DNA of 63,081 nt from Archaeoglobi archaeon JdFR-42 (GCA_002010305.1 MTND01000034.1:1-63081), one strand, 5' to 3'. Counted from the stretch's first letter, positions 27,712 through 38,106 are shown. The notes: a model not told the origin generated them from the sequence alone. A program made the numbers and translations.

Positions 27712-28406
27712 GGTCCAAAACTGGTAGTTATGGATTTAGAAAATCTGTTGTTTATGATTCTGATCACTGGGATCTATTGGAATCTCTAAGGGATAGAGCC
27801 AGAGAAGTGATCGGGTGGTTTGCGAAGAATAGCATTCCAGCTCTTGTTCATGGGAGTATTGCTCGTGGAGATGTGAAGCCTTCCAGTGACATTGATGTTT
27901 TTATCAGCGTGCCAGTGTCTTCATTTTTGGTAGAAACTTTAATTCCAGAAGAAATAATCGAAAAAAAGATCGTCCAGGCAACACCAAATCATTTGGTCAA
28001 AGGGGTTTATGTGCTGGATGGTAACACCACTGTTACTATTCCTCTTGTATCGCCAAAACGCAGAGAAATGGAATTTTATTATTTTGGTGGAGCCATAAGT
28101 CAAGGAGAGATGGATAAGAGGGTTCCCGGTATAGATAAAAGGCTTATGTTCATACAACCCACTGAATCAGGTCATGAGGAAATTCCTGTTTATGAGATAC
28201 CTTTGAATCATCTTTCGACTGTTCTTGGAATCGATGTGGATGTAATCGAAGAGAGAATCAGAGTTCTCAAACGGAGAGGTACTGTTGGAAGGACTGGTGT
28301 TTTCATCAACAGAACCATTCCTTCAAACGCCAGTCTAGATGAATGGCTTAGAAAGCTGGCAAAAAGAAACCCCTTATTGAGACAGGAGATTCATAGGAGA
28401 GGGTAA
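27708..28406 (+). CDS. Nucleotidyltransferase (Pol beta superfamily)
   Basis: The 232-residue protein has the minimal nucleotidyltransferase signature ALVHGSIARGDVKPSSDIDVFI (GS...DxD). The rest is specific to an uncharacterised archaeal family. The product is coupled to cutA by ATGA and is followed 6 nt later by a radical SAM gene. The nucleotide acceptor is unknown. Confidence 0.8.
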   Translation: MRSKTGSYGFRKSVVYDSDHWDLLESLRDRAREVIGWFAKNSIPALVHGSIARGDVKPSSDIDVFISVPVSSFLVETLIPEEIIEKKIVQATPNHLVKGVYVLDGNTTVTIPLVSPKRREMEFYYFGGAISQGEMDKRVPGIDKRLMFIQPTESGHEEIPVYEIPLNHLSTVLGIDVDVIEERIRVLKRRGTVGRTGVFINRTIPSNASLDEWLRKLAKRNPLLRQEIHRRG

Positions 28407-28412
28407 AGCGGT

Positions 28413-29453
28413 ATGAAAGAATATTTAGAAGAAAGTAAAACTATAAACCACATAAAAAGAGAAAATGGGTCTTTTTATACATACCTTCCTGAAGGATGCC
28501 GTCTGTGCAGTCGTGGTTCGAAATTGGTGGTATTTGTTACAGGAATCTGTTCGAATTCTTGCTTTTACTGCCCAACAACTCCTGAAAGGAAGAGGAATCT
28601 GGTTTATGCCAATGAAAGGTTGGTTAAATCTTGGGAAGATATTATCAATGAAGCAGAGGCCATGGATGCAGAAGGGGCATCACTGACTGGAGGGGACCCC
28701 ATAGAGAAGATAGGGAAGAGCCTCGAAATTATAAAAATGTTGAAGGGTCATTTTGGCACTGATTTTCACATACATTTGTATACCTCAATACCTGTTGATA
28801 GGGAGGTTATCGAAAAACTATATCGCAATGGTATGGATGAGATTCGTTTTCACCCCCCTGGTTTATTAACTCCAGAAAGGTACGAGAAAAGTATCAGGGC
28901 TGCTCTTCAGACAGGGGTAGAAGTGGGGTTTGAGGTGCCTGCCATAGAATTCAACAGAACTCTTGTGGAAATTGCAAACAGATACGAGATTTTCATCAAT
29001 TTGAATCAGGTGGAGTTCACCCCTACAAATTTTAAGGCTCTATCTGAGATGGGTTTCACTACAGAAGATTTTGGTGCGGTTGAAAGTGATCATCTGGCTC
29101 AAAGGTATGGGAATGTAGTTAAGAAATTCCACTACTGTACGGCATCTTTTAAAGATGGCGTCCAGTTTCGCAACAGACTTATGAGAATGGCCAGAAAAAT
29201 GAACGATATGTATTATAAAACTGATGATGGAACTGTTTTATGTGGGTTTATAGAGGGAGAAATATCTAAAATTGTGAACATACTGAAGCTTAATAATATA
29301 CCCTATGTGGTTATATATGAGCAAGGTGTTGAGGTAAGTTTAAATACCATAAAAAAACTTGGAAAGAAACTCAAGAGGAAAGGTTTTAAAGTTTCTGTGA
29401 TAGAAAGATATCCTACGAGTACTAGGACAGTTGTAGAAGTCATCCCAGTATAG
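28413..29453 (+). CDS. Radical SAM protein
   Basis: The 346-residue protein has the Fe-S/SAM motif CSNSCFYCP (C-x3-C-x2-C) around residue 50, preceded by a possible second cysteine pair (CRLCSRG), and the SAM-binding TGGDP. The C-terminal 90 residues contain a TRAM- or ferredoxin-like region. It resembles archaeal pyruvate-formate-lyase-activase-type proteins of unknown target. It lies in a rightward operon with DUF2551 and the prenyltransferase. Confidence 0.85.
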   Translation: MKEYLEESKTINHIKRENGSFYTYLPEGCRLCSRGSKLVVFVTGICSNSCFYCPTTPERKRNLVYANERLVKSWEDIINEAEAMDAEGASLTGGDPIEKIGKSLEIIKMLKGHFGTDFHIHLYTSIPVDREVIEKLYRNGMDEIRFHPPGLLTPERYEKSIRAALQTGVEVGFEVPAIEFNRTLVEIANRYEIFINLNQVEFTPTNFKALSEMGFTTEDFGAVESDHLAQRYGNVVKKFHYCTASFKDGVQFRNRLMRMARKMNDMYYKTDDGTVLCGFIEGEISKIVNILKLNNIPYVVIYEQGVEVSLNTIKKLGKKLKRKGFKVSVIERYPTSTRTVVEVIPV

Positions 29454-29455
29454 AG

Positions 29456-29761
29456 GTGATCCCACTGAATGAAACACTTGTGAGGGAACGGTTGGAAAAA
29501 TATCTTTCAAGAGATTCCTCAGGAGTAAGAAAAAAAGTCCTTGAGTTGTTCCTCAATGGAGAAAAATTCACCACAGAAGAGATTTTTAACCATCTCCGGA
29601 AGGAAGGATTTGGAGTGAATTACCGTGGAGTATCTGCTATGGTAGGTTTGATGAACACCCGTCTTGGTATTTTGAGAATAGATGTGGGTGGGGAGCATAA
29701 CCTATATTCTCTTAAAGAAAGTCACAGGAAGATTTTGAAGTCTGTATTGGAGAGATTTTAG
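29456..29761 (+). CDS. DUF2551 family winged-helix protein
   Basis: The 101-residue protein has a single winged helix (residues 20-75: FTTEEIFNHLRKEGFGVNYRGVSAMVGLM) and ends with HRKILKSVLERF. DUF2551 is found in euryarchaea and has no assigned function. It starts at GTG 29456, 2 nt after the radical SAM stop, and precedes uppS by 1 nt. Confidence 0.75.
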   Translation: MIPLNETLVRERLEKYLSRDSSGVRKKVLELFLNGEKFTTEEIFNHLRKEGFGVNYRGVSAMVGLMNTRLGILRIDVGGEHNLYSLKESHRKILKSVLERF

Positions 29762-29762
29762 A

Positions 29763-30626
29763 ATGTCTTTCTTAAGATTGCTTTTACGACCAGTGTATCC
29801 CATATACCAGTGGAAATTACTCCATGAAGTGCGAAAAACTCGAATTCCAGAACATATAGCTATTATTATGGATGGAAATCGAAGATATGCTCAGAAACTC
29901 AAGATTCCACCACACTATGGCCATAAATTTGGAAGTATAACAGCTGAGAAATTGCTGGAATGGTGTCTTGAACTTGGAGTTAAAAATCTTACCGTCTATG
30001 CTTTTTCGACTGAAAATTTGAGTAGATCAGAAGAAGAAAGGGAAAGTTTGTTCGAACTGATGAAGGTTAAGCTGGAAGAGTTGAAAAGAGATCCAAGAAT
30101 ACACAAGAATGAGGTAAAAGTGAGGATCATTGGTGAGCTGGAACTCCTTCCAGAAGATCTCCAGATCATGGCAAGAGAAGTAGAAAAAGTTACTGCGAGA
30201 TACAATAAATTCAGGCTCAATATTGCAATAGCTTATGGTGGGAGACAAGAGATTTTGTCTTCTATCAGAAAAATTGCCCATCTGGTGAAAGAGGGAAAGT
30301 TAACACCTGAGAAAATTGATTCGGAAATCATAAGTAAATATTTTTACGAAACAGATAGGTGTTATTCTAGGGTGGATCTCCTTATACGAACCGGTGGAGA
30401 GCAGAGGCTTTCAAATTTTCTGCCTTGGCAAGCCAATGGCAGTGAAAGTGTGGTACATTTCTGTGATATATACTGGCCTGAATTCCGAAAAATCGACCTT
30501 TTGAGGGCTATTCGAGCCTATCAAGAGAGAATCAGGGATTTAAATAGAGAGAATGAGCTTCGACACACCGAAATAGGGAGATATATCCATAAAAATGTTA
30601 GTTTCCAGAATTTACCAGAGACATGA
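29763..30626 (+). CDS. uppS: cis-Prenyltransferase (undecaprenyl/dolichyl diphosphate synthase family)
   Basis: The 287-residue protein has the catalytic Asp and diphosphate site in HIAIIMDGNRRYAQ, then VKNLTVYAFSTENLSRSEEE, LNIAIAYGGRQEI, LIRTGGEQRLSNFLPWQ and FCDIYWPEFRKID. It makes the long-chain polyprenyl phosphate carrier used for archaeal protein glycosylation, which fits the surface-glycan operon at the left end of the window. Confidence 0.94.
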   Translation: MSFLRLLLRPVYPIYQWKLLHEVRKTRIPEHIAIIMDGNRRYAQKLKIPPHYGHKFGSITAEKLLEWCLELGVKNLTVYAFSTENLSRSEEERESLFELMKVKLEELKRDPRIHKNEVKVRIIGELELLPEDLQIMAREVEKVTARYNKFRLNIAIAYGGRQEILSSIRKIAHLVKEGKLTPEKIDSEIISKYFYETDRCYSRVDLLIRTGGEQRLSNFLPWQANGSESVVHFCDIYWPEFRKIDLLRAIRAYQERIRDLNRENELRHTEIGRYIHKNVSFQNLPET

Positions 30627-30640
30627 GTTGGTGAAAGACA

Positions 30641-31861
30641 ATGAAGGCATTATCAAAATATGAGTTCAAACGAAAGCTTGAGGACTTAAAAGGCTACAGA
30701 GGAAGAGGTACTGAATTGATAAGCCTGTATATCCCCCCGGATAGGATGATTGCTGATGTGAGCAATTATCTAAAATCAGAATACAGCCAAGCATCTAATA
30801 TCAAATCTAAAAGCACCAGAACCAATGTTCAGAGTGCCATAGAGTCAGTATTACAGAGGTTGAAGCATTATCGAAAACCTCCTGAAAAGGGAATGGTCAT
30901 CTTCAGCGGATCAGTAGATCTTGGAGGAGATAAAACGAAGCTGATAACCGAAGTAATTGAACCTCCTGAACCAGTTCCCATGTACAAATATCACTGCGAT
31001 AACACCTTTTTCCTTGAACCCTTAGAAGAAATGCTTATGGAGAAAGACACCTATGGTTTGATAGTAATAGATAGGAGAGAAGCGACCATAGGTTTTTTGC
31101 GGGGAAAAAGGATAGAACCTTTGAAACATCTTTCCTCTATGGTTCCTGGAAAGCATAGAAAAGGTGGACAGAGTTCTGTAAGGTTTCAGAGGTTGAGGTT
31201 GATTGCCATCAATGAATTTTATACAAAAGTAGGTGAAAGTGCCACGGAGGCTCTTCTACCTATGGGCAAGGATCTGGTTGGCATACTGATAGGAGGTCCA
31301 AGCCCTACCAAGGAAGAGTTCTATGAAGGAGAGTATCTGCATCATGAACTCCAGAAGAAGGTTATAGGTCTTTTTGATGTATCATATACAGACGAATCCG
31401 GATTATCCGAACTGGTTGAGAATGCTTCGGAAGCTCTTCAGGATTTGGATATAATAAAAGAAAAACGATTGATGAACAGATTTATGAAAGAGCTTGTTAA
31501 GGATGGTCTTGCAGCATATGGAGAAGAAGAAGTAAGGAGAGCTTTAAAACTGGGAGCTGTAGATACCCTTCTGCTATCGGATGATCTGAGATTAAAGCGA
31601 GTTCATTTTAAGTGTTCCATGTGTGGAGATGAGGTTATAAAAACAGTGAAGGAAAACCAGGATATCCACCCTCCAAAGTGTGAGAAGGATAATATTCCTA
31701 TGGAAAAGGTCAAAGAGGAAGATCCAGTAAAAGAATTAACAGAACTGGCTGAACAGACTGGTTCAGATGTAGAATTCATATCTACCGATTCGGAAGAAGG
31801 AGGGCAGCTATATAATGCATTTGGAGGTATAGCTGCCATTCTGAGATATAAGGTGGAATAA
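30641..31861 (+). CDS. prf1: Peptide chain release factor aRF1
   Basis: The 406-residue protein has the stop-codon-recognition motif NIKS in ASNIKSKSTR and the peptidyl-hydrolysis motif GGQ in GKHRKGGQSSVRF. The C-terminal domain carries CSMCGDEVI and PPKCEKD, a zinc-binding minidomain. It terminates translation at all three stop codons. argS begins directly after its stop. Confidence 0.96.
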   Translation: MKALSKYEFKRKLEDLKGYRGRGTELISLYIPPDRMIADVSNYLKSEYSQASNIKSKSTRTNVQSAIESVLQRLKHYRKPPEKGMVIFSGSVDLGGDKTKLITEVIEPPEPVPMYKYHCDNTFFLEPLEEMLMEKDTYGLIVIDRREATIGFLRGKRIEPLKHLSSMVPGKHRKGGQSSVRFQRLRLIAINEFYTKVGESATEALLPMGKDLVGILIGGPSPTKEEFYEGEYLHHELQKKVIGLFDVSYTDESGLSELVENASEALQDLDIIKEKRLMNRFMKELVKDGLAAYGEEEVRRALKLGAVDTLLLSDDLRLKRVHFKCSMCGDEVIKTVKENQDIHPPKCEKDNIPMEKVKEEDPVKELTELAEQTGSDVEFISTDSEEGGQLYNAFGGIAAILRYKVE

Positions 31862-33502
31862 ATGCCCTTCAGAGAGTTTAAGACAGAGATACTTAATCTA
31901 CTGGAGAATTTTGAGGTTTTTGAGAAAGATCTGGAGTTGTCAGACCATGCAGATATGGCGTGTAAAGCAGCTTTTCGTCTTAGCAAGCATCCTGTTGAAC
32001 TTGCAAAAAAGATGGAAGAAAGAGTTAAATCCAGATCTTCTGAATTCAGATTTATTGGGTCTGTAGAGAGAGCTGGTCCGTACCTAAACTTTTTCGTCAG
32101 TCAAAAGTTGCTAGATGAAACCCTTCGAAGAGTTCTGACAGAAGGAAATAGATATGGAGCACTGGAAATAGGGAAAAAGGTGGTGATAGAGCATACATCT
32201 GCGAACCCTGATGGCCCTCTTCATATCGGTCATCTAAGAAATACCGTCATAGGAGATACACTGGCAAGGATACTGGAAAAGACAGGATGTAAGGTGGAAA
32301 GGCATTATTATGTGAATGATATGGGCCGCCAGATAGCCCTTGCGGTTCTGGGAGTGGAACGTTATGGCCTTGAAAGTATTAAAGGTGACCATGCAGTTGC
32401 TAATGCCTATATTAGAATTAACAGAGATGGATATGAGGAAAGTGATGTGGAAAAATATATGGAAAGGTATGAGGAGGGAGATGAAGAAATCGTCTCAACT
32501 TTTAATAAAGTTGTGGAGACAGCCCTTGAAGGTATTAAAGAAACCTTAAAGAGATTGAACATAATCCATGACAGGTTTGTATGGGAGAGCGAATTTGTTC
32601 GAAGTGGCTATATGAGAAAAGTGTTGGAGAAACTCTTAAAATTGAAAGAGTGTAAGAAAAACGAGACTCTTTATCTAGATCTCAGTGAGTATGGTATAAA
32701 AAAGGAAGTCCATCTAACACGAAAGAATGGTACAAGCCTGTATGTCCTCAGAGATATAGCGTATCATATATGGAAAAATGAGAAATTTGAAAGGATGATA
32801 AATGTTCTTGGAGCCGATCATAAACTATATTCTAGGCAATTATCCCTGGTTCTAGAACTTATGGGCTATAACTCTCCCGAAAATGTGATATTTGAATTCG
32901 TCTCTCTCCCTGAAGGTTCAATGAGTACCAGAAAAGGTAAATTCATCTCCGCTGACGAGCTTATAGATAAAGTTGTGGAAACGGCATCTGACCTCATCAG
33001 TGATAAGGATATGGAAGACGAGGAAAAGAAAAAAGTCGCTGAGGCTGTTGGTGTAGGGGCCATACGGTTCGACATTGTTAGAGTCTCTCCTGAAAAACCC
33101 ACTGTTTTTGACTGGAAACAGGCTCTGGATTTTGAGAGGCAGACGTCTCCCTATGTTCAATATGCCTATGCCCGAGCATCCAGCATCCTAAAGAAAGTGG
33201 AAGATTTTGACCTTAGGTGGGATGTGGCCCACTTCAATCATCCCAGTGAATTACGTTTAATTAAAGAACTATCCATGTTCTCTTTTCACTTGGAACGGTG
33301 TTATCGACTTTTGAAACCAAACATTATGGCAGGTTACGCATTAAATCTTGCTAATGCCTTCAATGCCTTCTATCGAGATATTCCTGTATTACAATCTGAA
33401 GGAAATTTGAGAAACAGCAGGATATCTCTGGTTATGGCTTCAAAAATAGTTCTTGGTGAAGTCCTTAATCTTCTTGGAATCGAACCTCTTGAGAGAATGT
33501 AA
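31862..33502 (+). CDS. argS: Arginyl-tRNA synthetase
   Basis: The class I synthetase has 546 residues. It has the N-terminal additional domain, the HIGH motif in GPLHIGHLRNTVIGD, and an altered KMSKS equivalent in MSTRKGKFIS, as is common for ArgRS. The C-terminal DALR anticodon-binding domain holds QTSPYVQYAYARASSILKK. It starts right after the aRF1 stop and probably belongs to the same transcript. Confidence 0.95.
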   Translation: MPFREFKTEILNLLENFEVFEKDLELSDHADMACKAAFRLSKHPVELAKKMEERVKSRSSEFRFIGSVERAGPYLNFFVSQKLLDETLRRVLTEGNRYGALEIGKKVVIEHTSANPDGPLHIGHLRNTVIGDTLARILEKTGCKVERHYYVNDMGRQIALAVLGVERYGLESIKGDHAVANAYIRINRDGYEESDVEKYMERYEEGDEEIVSTFNKVVETALEGIKETLKRLNIIHDRFVWESEFVRSGYMRKVLEKLLKLKECKKNETLYLDLSEYGIKKEVHLTRKNGTSLYVLRDIAYHIWKNEKFERMINVLGADHKLYSRQLSLVLELMGYNSPENVIFEFVSLPEGSMSTRKGKFISADELIDKVVETASDLISDKDMEDEEKKKVAEAVGVGAIRFDIVRVSPEKPTVFDWKQALDFERQTSPYVQYAYARASSILKKVEDFDLRWDVAHFNHPSELRLIKELSMFSFHLERCYRLLKPNIMAGYALNLANAFNAFYRDIPVLQSEGNLRNSRISLVMASKIVLGEVLNLLGIEPLERM

Positions 33503-33648
33503 ACTTTTACAATCACCACTAGGTCATCCTCTCTTCTCGATTTACTACTTCACAAATAGATTCAAAACGCCTTTTAATACGCATCTGTCTGTTAATGTTT
33601 AATATAAAAATGGAGGTCCGATTGAATACTGAATACCCTGAAAATCTG

Positions 33649-34896
33649 TTAGGCGAACATCACACCTCTCTCTGATACCCCACTTTCCACTGCAGACTTC
33701 ATTACTTTTCGTATGGCCTGTTTGAAGTCCTCTAGTGTGACTTCTCGTCTTTCTGCTCGGATGGCAAACATTCCTGCCTCAGTGACTATTGCCTTAATAT
33801 CTGCCCCACTGGCTCCCTCAGTCATTTTGGCAAGTTCATTGAAATTCACGTCTTCAGCGAGTTTCATGCCTCTTGAGTGGATCTTGAATATCTGAATTCT
33901 ACCCTCGTAACTTGGCATCGGAACTTCAATAAGCCTATCGAATCTACCTGGACGTAGAATAGCCGGATCCAAGATATCTGGCCTGTTGGTGGCTCCGATA
34001 ATCCGAATATCTCCTCTTGGATCAAACCCATCCATTTCTGCCAGTAACTGCATTAAAGTTCTTTGGACCTCTCTGTCTCCGGAAGTCCCGTTATCCATCC
34101 TCTTTGCTGCTATGGCATCCAACTCGTCTACGAATATTATGGATGGAGATTTTTCTTTAGCCAGAGTAAACAGTTCTCTAACTAGTCTTGCACCCTCTCC
34201 AATATATTTTTGAACCAATTCTGAACCAACCACCCTGATAAACGTGGCATTGGTCTTATTGGCCACTGCCTTCGCCAGAAGGGTTTTACCCGTTCCAGGT
34301 GGACCGTACAGCAGAACACCTTTTGGTGGATCGATTCCTATTTCTTTGAAAATTTCGGGTCTCAGTAATGGTAGCTCGACCGTCTCTCTCAGCTCCTCAA
34401 TCTGTTTGTCGAGCCCTCCTATATCCTCATAAGATACTTCTGGTTTTGTAATGATTTCCATCCCATATACCATGGGATCCTTTTGTGAAGGTAATACATG
34501 TACAATTGCCAGAGTTTGCTGATTTAAAGCCACTCTGGCACCTGGTTTAAGTTCAGCATCTTCGATCACATGAGAAGCGTTAACAACGAATTTTGGACCG
34601 GTGCTGCTTTTAACAACTACCCGTCCGTCGCCAATTTTTTCGATAATAGTCCCCACAATGAGAGGTGGGGTTTTAAGCCTCTCAACTTCGCTTCTTAGTT
34701 TTCTAACTTCTCTTTCGTATCGAATCCTCTCACTTTCTGCAAAGCGCTTTTCAGACTCGAGACGTTTAAATTCCTCTTTCAACTTTATGTTGTGTTCCTC
34801 AAGCTGTCTTAACCGATCAAGTAGGTATCGGGCAAGCTCATCCTTTTCAGATTTCCTAGTTTTTTCAATCTTGGGATCACTGGATATATCTGTCAT
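33649..34896 (-). CDS. pan: Proteasome-activating nucleotidase (PAN)
   Basis: About 415 residues. The order is an N-terminal coiled coil (residues 20-75), OB domain ([21 protein letters not shown]), Walker [13 protein letters not shown], Walker [15 protein letters not shown], the pore loop around KYIGEG, second-region-of-homology [20 protein letters not shown], and the C-domain. The C-terminus is GVMFA, an HbFX variant of the HbYX tail that docks into the 20S proteasome. I start at ATG 34896 with GGAGGT 7 nt upstream; the longer frame begins with TTG. Confidence 0.96.
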   Translation of the reverse strand: MTDISSDPKIEKTRKSEKDELARYLLDRLRQLEEHNIKLKEEFKRLESEKRFAESERIRYEREVRKLRSEVERLKTPPLIVGTIIEKIGDGRVVVKSSTGPKFVVNASHVIEDAELKPGARVALNQQTLAIVHVLPSQKDPMVYGMEIITKPEVSYEDIGGLDKQIEELRETVELPLLRPEIFKEIGIDPPKGVLLYGPPGTGKTLLAKAVANKTNATFIRVVGSELVQKYIGEGARLVRELFTLAKEKSPSIIFVDELDAIAAKRMDNGTSGDREVQRTLMQLLAEMDGFDPRGDIRIIGATNRPDILDPAILRPGRFDRLIEVPMPSYEGRIQIFKIHSRGMKLAEDVNFNELAKMTEGASGADIKAIVTEAGMFAIRAERREVTLEDFKQAIRKVMKSAVESGVSERGVMFA

Positions 34897-34915
34897 AGGG
34901 GTGACCTCCGTATAG

Positions 34916-34940
34916 TATATAAACAACTAATGGTATAAAA
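34916..34940. promoter_or_regulatory. Divergent TATA boxes of pan and the MBF1 gene
   Basis: TATATAAA at 34916-34923 read on the minus strand is TTTATATA for pan. TATAAAA at 34934-34940 serves the rightward MBF1 gene, whose ATG at 34960 lies about 23 nt downstream, so that mRNA is likely leaderless. Confidence 0.55.
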
Positions 34941-34959
34941 CTTCTTTGGAGTGTTGTAA

Positions 34960-35436
34960 ATGCAGTGCGAGGTCTGCGGAGGAGAAATTAGAGGAAAACC
35001 AGTGGAGGTTGTTGTTGAAGGCAGCGAGATCAAGGTGTGCCAGAAATGCAAGAGGTTTGGAATGGAGGTTGAAAAGTGGAAACCTTATCGACGAAAAATA
35101 TCCCCTGAGAAAAAAACTCTCGTTATGAGAAAAAGATCTACACCAAAAATTGAGATAATAGAGGAGGTTATTCCAGATTTTAATATGATAATAAAGAGGG
35201 AAAGAGAACGGAGGAACTGGACTCAGGAAAAGTTTGCTAAAAAGATTAATGAAAAAGTCTCTCTAATAGGTAAGATAGAGCGAGGGGAAATGGTACCTGA
35301 GCCTAAGGTACTTAAAAAAATTGAGCAATTATTCAATATCAAACTGACAGAACGAATACGAGATATTGAAATCTCTCCTAAAGGGAAGGAAATAAGTCCA
35401 ACTCTTGGGGATATTGCCGTTATTAGAAAAAAATAA
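34960..35436 (+). CDS. Archaeal multiprotein bridging factor 1 (aMBF1)
   Basis: The 158-residue protein has the archaeal N-terminal zinc ribbon (MQCEVCGGEIRG and VCQKCKRFG) and a C-terminal cro-type helix-turn-helix (IKRERERRNWTQEKFAKKINEKVSLIGKIERGEMVPE). aMBF1 is a general transcription or translation-linked factor. It is divergent from pan. Confidence 0.92.
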   Translation: MQCEVCGGEIRGKPVEVVVEGSEIKVCQKCKRFGMEVEKWKPYRRKISPEKKTLVMRKRSTPKIEIIEEVIPDFNMIIKRERERRNWTQEKFAKKINEKVSLIGKIERGEMVPEPKVLKKIEQLFNIKLTERIRDIEISPKGKEISPTLGDIAVIRKK

Positions 35437-35443
35437 GAGTCTT

Positions 35444-36037
35444 ATGAGTGCAGGAGATTCTCTGGAAAAAGCAGTCAGAATAGTTAAAAAAGGGGGTGTT
35501 ATTGCATATCCTACTGATACTGTATATGGTATTGGAGTCTCTCCTTTTATGAATGGTTGGGTTCAGAGGATTAGTATTGTAAAAAACCGTCCTGTGGATA
35601 AACCTGTATCTATTGCTTTTCACTCATTAGATACAGCATTGAAATATGCAGAACTGGATGAGTTCTTTGACATCCTTGAGAAACTCTTTCCCGGACCGTA
35701 TACGGTTATTGCATTGAAAAAGAAAAATTTTAAAGAGTATCCATGGGAAAAAATTGGGATTCGAGTACCAGGACATCCAGTCTCTCTCCAGTTACTTTCT
35801 AATGCTGGTCCTCTTTCTGCTACAAGCGCTAACCTTCATGGTCATCCTCCTCCTTCGAAATGGGAGGACGTATCCCTGAAAGTCGATTATATTTTGAAAG
35901 GAAGATGTATATATGGAATTCCATCTACAGTGGTTGATCTGACCGAAAGAACCATTATACGAAGTGGAGTATCCATGGAGAGAATACGGGAAGAATTTTC
36001 CAAGAAAGGTTTACATTTAACTGTCAAACTCAGCTAA
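35444..36037 (+). CDS. Sua5/YciO/YrdC threonylcarbamoyl-AMP synthase
   Basis: About 197 residues with the YrdC fold: GGVIAYPTDTVYGIGV, IVKNRPVDKPVSIAFHS, IGIRVPGHPVSLQLL, GPLSATSANLHGHPPPS and IPSTVVDLTERTIIRSG. It makes threonylcarbamoyl-AMP for t6A37 of tRNA. It lacks the Sua5 C-terminal domain. I start at ATG 35444 just after the MBF1 stop, since the longer frame would overlap it. Confidence 0.92.
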   Translation: MSAGDSLEKAVRIVKKGGVIAYPTDTVYGIGVSPFMNGWVQRISIVKNRPVDKPVSIAFHSLDTALKYAELDEFFDILEKLFPGPYTVIALKKKNFKEYPWEKIGIRVPGHPVSLQLLSNAGPLSATSANLHGHPPPSKWEDVSLKVDYILKGRCIYGIPSTVVDLTERTIIRSGVSMERIREEFSKKGLHLTVKLS

Positions 36038-36049
36038 TAGTAGAATAAG

Positions 36050-36089
36050 TAAACTTTGTTTAAATATTGAGATTAGCAAAGTTTATATA
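36050..36089 (+). promoter_or_regulatory. sucCD promoter with inverted-repeat operator candidate
   Basis: TTTATATA at 36082-36089 is the TATA box, about 25 nt upstream of a predicted start near 36112. A 9-bp inverted repeat (TAAACTTTG at 36050-36058 and CAAAGTTTA at 36077-36085) has its right arm overlapping the TATA box, which would let a dimeric regulator block TBP. Confidence 0.5.
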
Positions 36090-36122
36090 TTCCTCCAAAA
36101 ATCCACTGTTGAGGTGTGCATA

Positions 36123-37271
36123 TTGAAATTATTTGAACATGAGGCTAAGAAGATATTCAGAGATAATGGTATACCAGTTCCAAATGGAGTAGTGATAGAT
36201 TCCATTAATTTTCCCACTGAAAATTTGACCTATCCAGTAGTGGTTAAATCTCAAGTCTTGGTAGGTGGGAGAGGGAAGGCTGGAGGTATTCGATTTGCCA
36301 GCAATGAGGATGAATGCAGGCAAGTTGTCAGAGATCTGCTAGGGATGGAGATTAAGGGAGAAGTTGTTAATACACTTCTGATTGAAGAAAAACTTGATAT
36401 TGAAACAGAGCTGTATATTTCCGTTATTGTGGATCGTAATAGCAGAAAACATCTTGTTATGGCTAGTACTGAGGGCGGAGTTGACATTGAAGAAGTAGCT
36501 GAGAAAAATCCTGAGAAGATAGTAAAGTATCATATAAATCCACTAGAAGGATTTTACCCTTATATGGCTTTAGAAGTGGCAAGAGGAATGGGACTCCACG
36601 GAAAGATTGCAACAAAAGTGGCTGGTGTCATCTATAAGCTGTATCAAGTATATAGAAAATATGATTGTGAGATAGCTGAAATTAACCCTCTTGTTATTAC
36701 AGAAAATGGTGAAGTTCTGGCTGCAGATGCTAAAGTCATTGTGGATGACGATGCCATGTTTCGCCATCCAGAATTCTCTTCTATTGTTAGGAGAGAAGGA
36801 ACGGCTCTTGAACAGGAAGCTAAAGAACTTGATTTGAATTATGTAGATCTGGATGGTAGTATAGCTGTGTTAGGAAATGGAGCAGGTCTCGTACTAACAC
36901 TAGTAGATCTGATCACTCTGTATGGAGGTAAACCCGCTAATTTCCTAGACACGGGAGGGGGTGTAAGAGAAGAGACCGTCCTCTCTGCTATGAAGATCCT
37001 TTCCAAAAAATGCAAATCACCGGAAGTTAAGGTCATGTTGATCAATTTAGATCTTGCCATCAGCTCAGCGGCTGTTGCCTCTGAAGGGATAGTGAAAGGT
37101 CTCTCCATGTATCCCATTGATGTACCCATTTTTGCAAGAGTGATAGGAAATGAGGCAGAAAAGGCAAGAGAGACTCTTAAAAATGCAGGAATTCAGGTGT
37201 ATGAAGATATAGTCGAATTGATAAATTCTGCAATAGAGGAGGCTACTCAATATGAGCATATTAGTGGATGA
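36123..37271 (+). CDS. sucC: Succinyl-CoA synthetase beta subunit (ADP-forming)
   Basis: About 382 residues with the ATP-grasp domain ([54 protein letters not shown]) and the C-terminal ligase domain ([30 protein letters not shown]). I start at TTG 36123 because GAGGTG lies 6 nt upstream and the resulting [12 protein letters not shown] aligns with family N-termini. It overlaps sucD by 20 nt. Confidence 0.94.
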   Translation: MKLFEHEAKKIFRDNGIPVPNGVVIDSINFPTENLTYPVVVKSQVLVGGRGKAGGIRFASNEDECRQVVRDLLGMEIKGEVVNTLLIEEKLDIETELYISVIVDRNSRKHLVMASTEGGVDIEEVAEKNPEKIVKYHINPLEGFYPYMALEVARGMGLHGKIATKVAGVIYKLYQVYRKYDCEIAEINPLVITENGEVLAADAKVIVDDDAMFRHPEFSSIVRREGTALEQEAKELDLNYVDLDGSIAVLGNGAGLVLTLVDLITLYGGKPANFLDTGGGVREETVLSAMKILSKKCKSPEVKVMLINLDLAISSAAVASEGIVKGLSMYPIDVPIFARVIGNEAEKARETLKNAGIQVYEDIVELINSAIEEATQYEHISG

Positions 37272-38106
37272 ATCTACACGGGTTGTTATCCAGGGTATAA
37301 CTGGACGAATAGGAAAGGAACAGGCAAGAGTGATGATTGAATACGGCACCAATATTGTGGCTGGGGTGACTCCAGGCAAAGGTGGCAGTGAAGTTCTTGG
37401 GGTACCAGTCTACGACACAGTAAAGGAGGCTGTGAAGGAACACGATGCCAACGCTTCTGTGATATATGTTCCACCCCCTTTCGCTAAAGATGCTGTGTTT
37501 GAGGCAATAAATAATGGTCTTGAAGTAATTGTTGTAATAACTGAAGGAATTCCTGTGCATGATTCAATGGAGTTTGTTGAGAAGGCTTTAAAGGAGGAGA
37601 TTACCATTATTGGCCCTAACTGCCCAGGGATAATGTCTCCCGGAAAAACCAGTCTGGGAATGATCCCTCCATCCACTGTCTCGCCCGGAGAGGTGGGGGT
37701 CGTATCAAGAAGTGGAACTCTGATGTTTGAGATTCTTCATGCAATCTCCTCAGCAGGATTGGGTCAATCCACTGCTGTGGGGATCGGTGGAGATAGGGTT
37801 ATAGGGACCACCTTCATCGATGTGCTGAAACTGTTTGAGGAAGACCCTGATACCAAATCCATTGTGCTGGTTGGAGAAGTAGGAGGAAGTGCAGAAGAAA
37901 TTGCAGCTGAATTCATTAAGGAATACATATCCAAACCTGTGGTATCTTTTATTGCAGGCAGAAATGCCCCTCCCGGAAAGCGAATGGGACATGCAGGAGC
38001 GATAATTTCAGGTAAAACTGGGACAGCCGAGACCAAAGTTAAGGCTCTTGAGGATGCTGGTGTAACGGTTGTAGAAAACTTTCTTGAAATCCCTGAGCAT
38101 CTGTAG
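37252..38106 (+). CDS. sucD: Succinyl-CoA synthetase alpha subunit
   Basis: The 284-residue protein has the CoA-binding N-terminus ([35 protein letters not shown]), [13 protein letters not shown], and the phospho-His segment [21 protein letters not shown]. With SucC it interconverts succinyl-CoA and succinate with ATP formation. The pair forms an operon. Confidence 0.95.
   Translation: MSILVDESTRVVIQGITGRIGKEQARVMIEYGTNIVAGVTPGKGGSEVLGVPVYDTVKEAVKEHDANASVIYVPPPFAKDAVFEAINNGLEVIVVITEGIPVHDSMEFVEKALKEEITIIGPNCPGIMSPGKTSLGMIPPSTVSPGEVGVVSRSGTLMFEILHAISSAGLGQSTAVGIGGDRVIGTTFIDVLKLFEEDPDTKSIVLVGEVGGSAEEIAAEFIKEYISKPVVSFIAGRNAPPGKRMGHAGAIISGKTGTAETKVKALEDAGVTVVENFLEIPEHL

Noticed and set aside
33600-33672. 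Small ORF with GGAGGT before TTG near the pan 3' end
   Set aside because: It encodes only 17 codons, overlaps pan antisense, and has no support beyond the ribosome-like site.
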